Source: Clostridia bacterium (lineage in GTDB: Bacteria > Bacillota > Clostridia > Oscillospirales > Acutalibacteraceae). From it: 13,454 nt of DNA. The position numbers and the translations under genes were made by a program. Position 1 is the first letter of the stretch. Each line of letters begins with the position of its first letter. The DNA lies in assembly GCA_900768035.1 (NCBI GenBank), contig CAAGBH010000019.1, positions 1-13,454 on the forward strand, read 5' to 3'. Shown here piece by piece: positions 13,299 to 13,454 of the stretch. The notes beneath the pieces were generated by a model. That model worked only from the letters and a program-made list of their open reading frames with translations. It did no database searches and was not told where the DNA came from.

Positions 13299-13454
13299 TT
13301 AGGCCGTGGTAATGGTGGGCTTCGTATCCCAACCATGAATCTCATTGACAGCGCAATGAGCCGGAATGGTACTCAGTTCGTTCTGAGAGATGCCGGACGA
13401 GCCAAGGGCAACAGGCCGCCCTGCCCAAAAGAAAGCATTGGACAGATCGGAAGA
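13299..13454 (-). CDS. Probable major tail protein, C-terminal fragment (cut by window edge)
   Basis: On the minus strand an open frame enters at the right edge and ends with TAA at 13301-13299. It encodes about 48 genuine residues ending ELSTIPAHCAVNEIHG and WDTKPTITTA. No start is in the window. The frame was chosen because it alone is open across the segment, and its stop is followed by a terminator and then G. In lambda-order tail operons the gene before G is the major tail (tube) protein, so that is the positional assignment. The fragment has no motif that proves it. The first three to four codons (from 13454 to about 13444) are made by adapter-like sequence and should not be read as protein. 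Confidence 0.55.
   Translation of the reverse strand, partial: SSDLSNAFFWAGRPVALGSSGISQNELSTIPAHCAVNEIHGWDTKPTITTA
13444..13454 (+). other. Illumina adapter remnant at contig end
   Basis: The last 11 bases, AGATCGGAAGA, are identical to the first bases of the standard Illumina adapter read-through sequence (AGATCGGAAGAGC). An 11-base match exactly at the terminal edge is far more likely to be untrimmed adapter than phage sequence, and it marks the true end of the assembled piece. Confidence 0.85.

Overview
The window is a fragment of a temperate, siphovirus-like phage of a Gram-positive host, most likely a gut Clostridia/Ruminococcaceae-type Firmicute. The evidence is the Firmicutes-type AGGAG ribosome binding sites before almost every gene, the Dp-1-like holin, the SH3-bearing endolysin, the long tape measure, and the serine/threonine-rich fibre proteins typical of clostridial phages. 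The assignment is from gene content and sequence style; no database search was possible.

Layout. The left end (2-1322, plus strand) is the lysogeny side: the 3' end of an XRE-type repressor-like gene, then a tyrosine integrase. Positions 1323-1676 hold no gene but contain an apparent attP: a 24-bp copy of a tRNA 3' end (1490-1513) at the centre of a long inverted repeat, flanked by copies of a 12-bp direct repeat. From 1677 to the right end everything is on the minus strand and reads right to left as one late operon. In transcription order it is: C-terminus of a probable major tail protein (cut by the window edge), a strong rho-independent terminator, tail assembly chaperones G and T joined by a probable -1 ribosomal frameshift, a 916-aa tape measure, a 130-aa minor tail protein, a 1001-aa hub/fibre protein, two small proteins (one membrane-anchored), an Ig-like small structural protein, four fibre-like small proteins, a holin and an endolysin. 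Intergenic gaps are short, often with 4-8 nt overlaps.

How it fits together. The chaperones G and GT load onto the tape measure, which sets tail length. The 130-aa protein and the hub/fibre protein form the tail tip, the fibre cassette probably adds receptor-binding parts, and holin plus endolysin lyse the cell. Integrase acts on attP.

The endolysin (usually one end of an integrated prophage) and the integrase (usually the other end) are neighbours here, separated by an apparently intact attP. This is the order expected of the circular/excised or virion genome, not of an integrated prophage. The last 11 bases match the start of the common Illumina adapter, so the right edge is probably an assembly end and those bases are probably not phage sequence. 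The most interesting features are the GGGAAAC slippery site with its stem-loop in G/T and the attP architecture.
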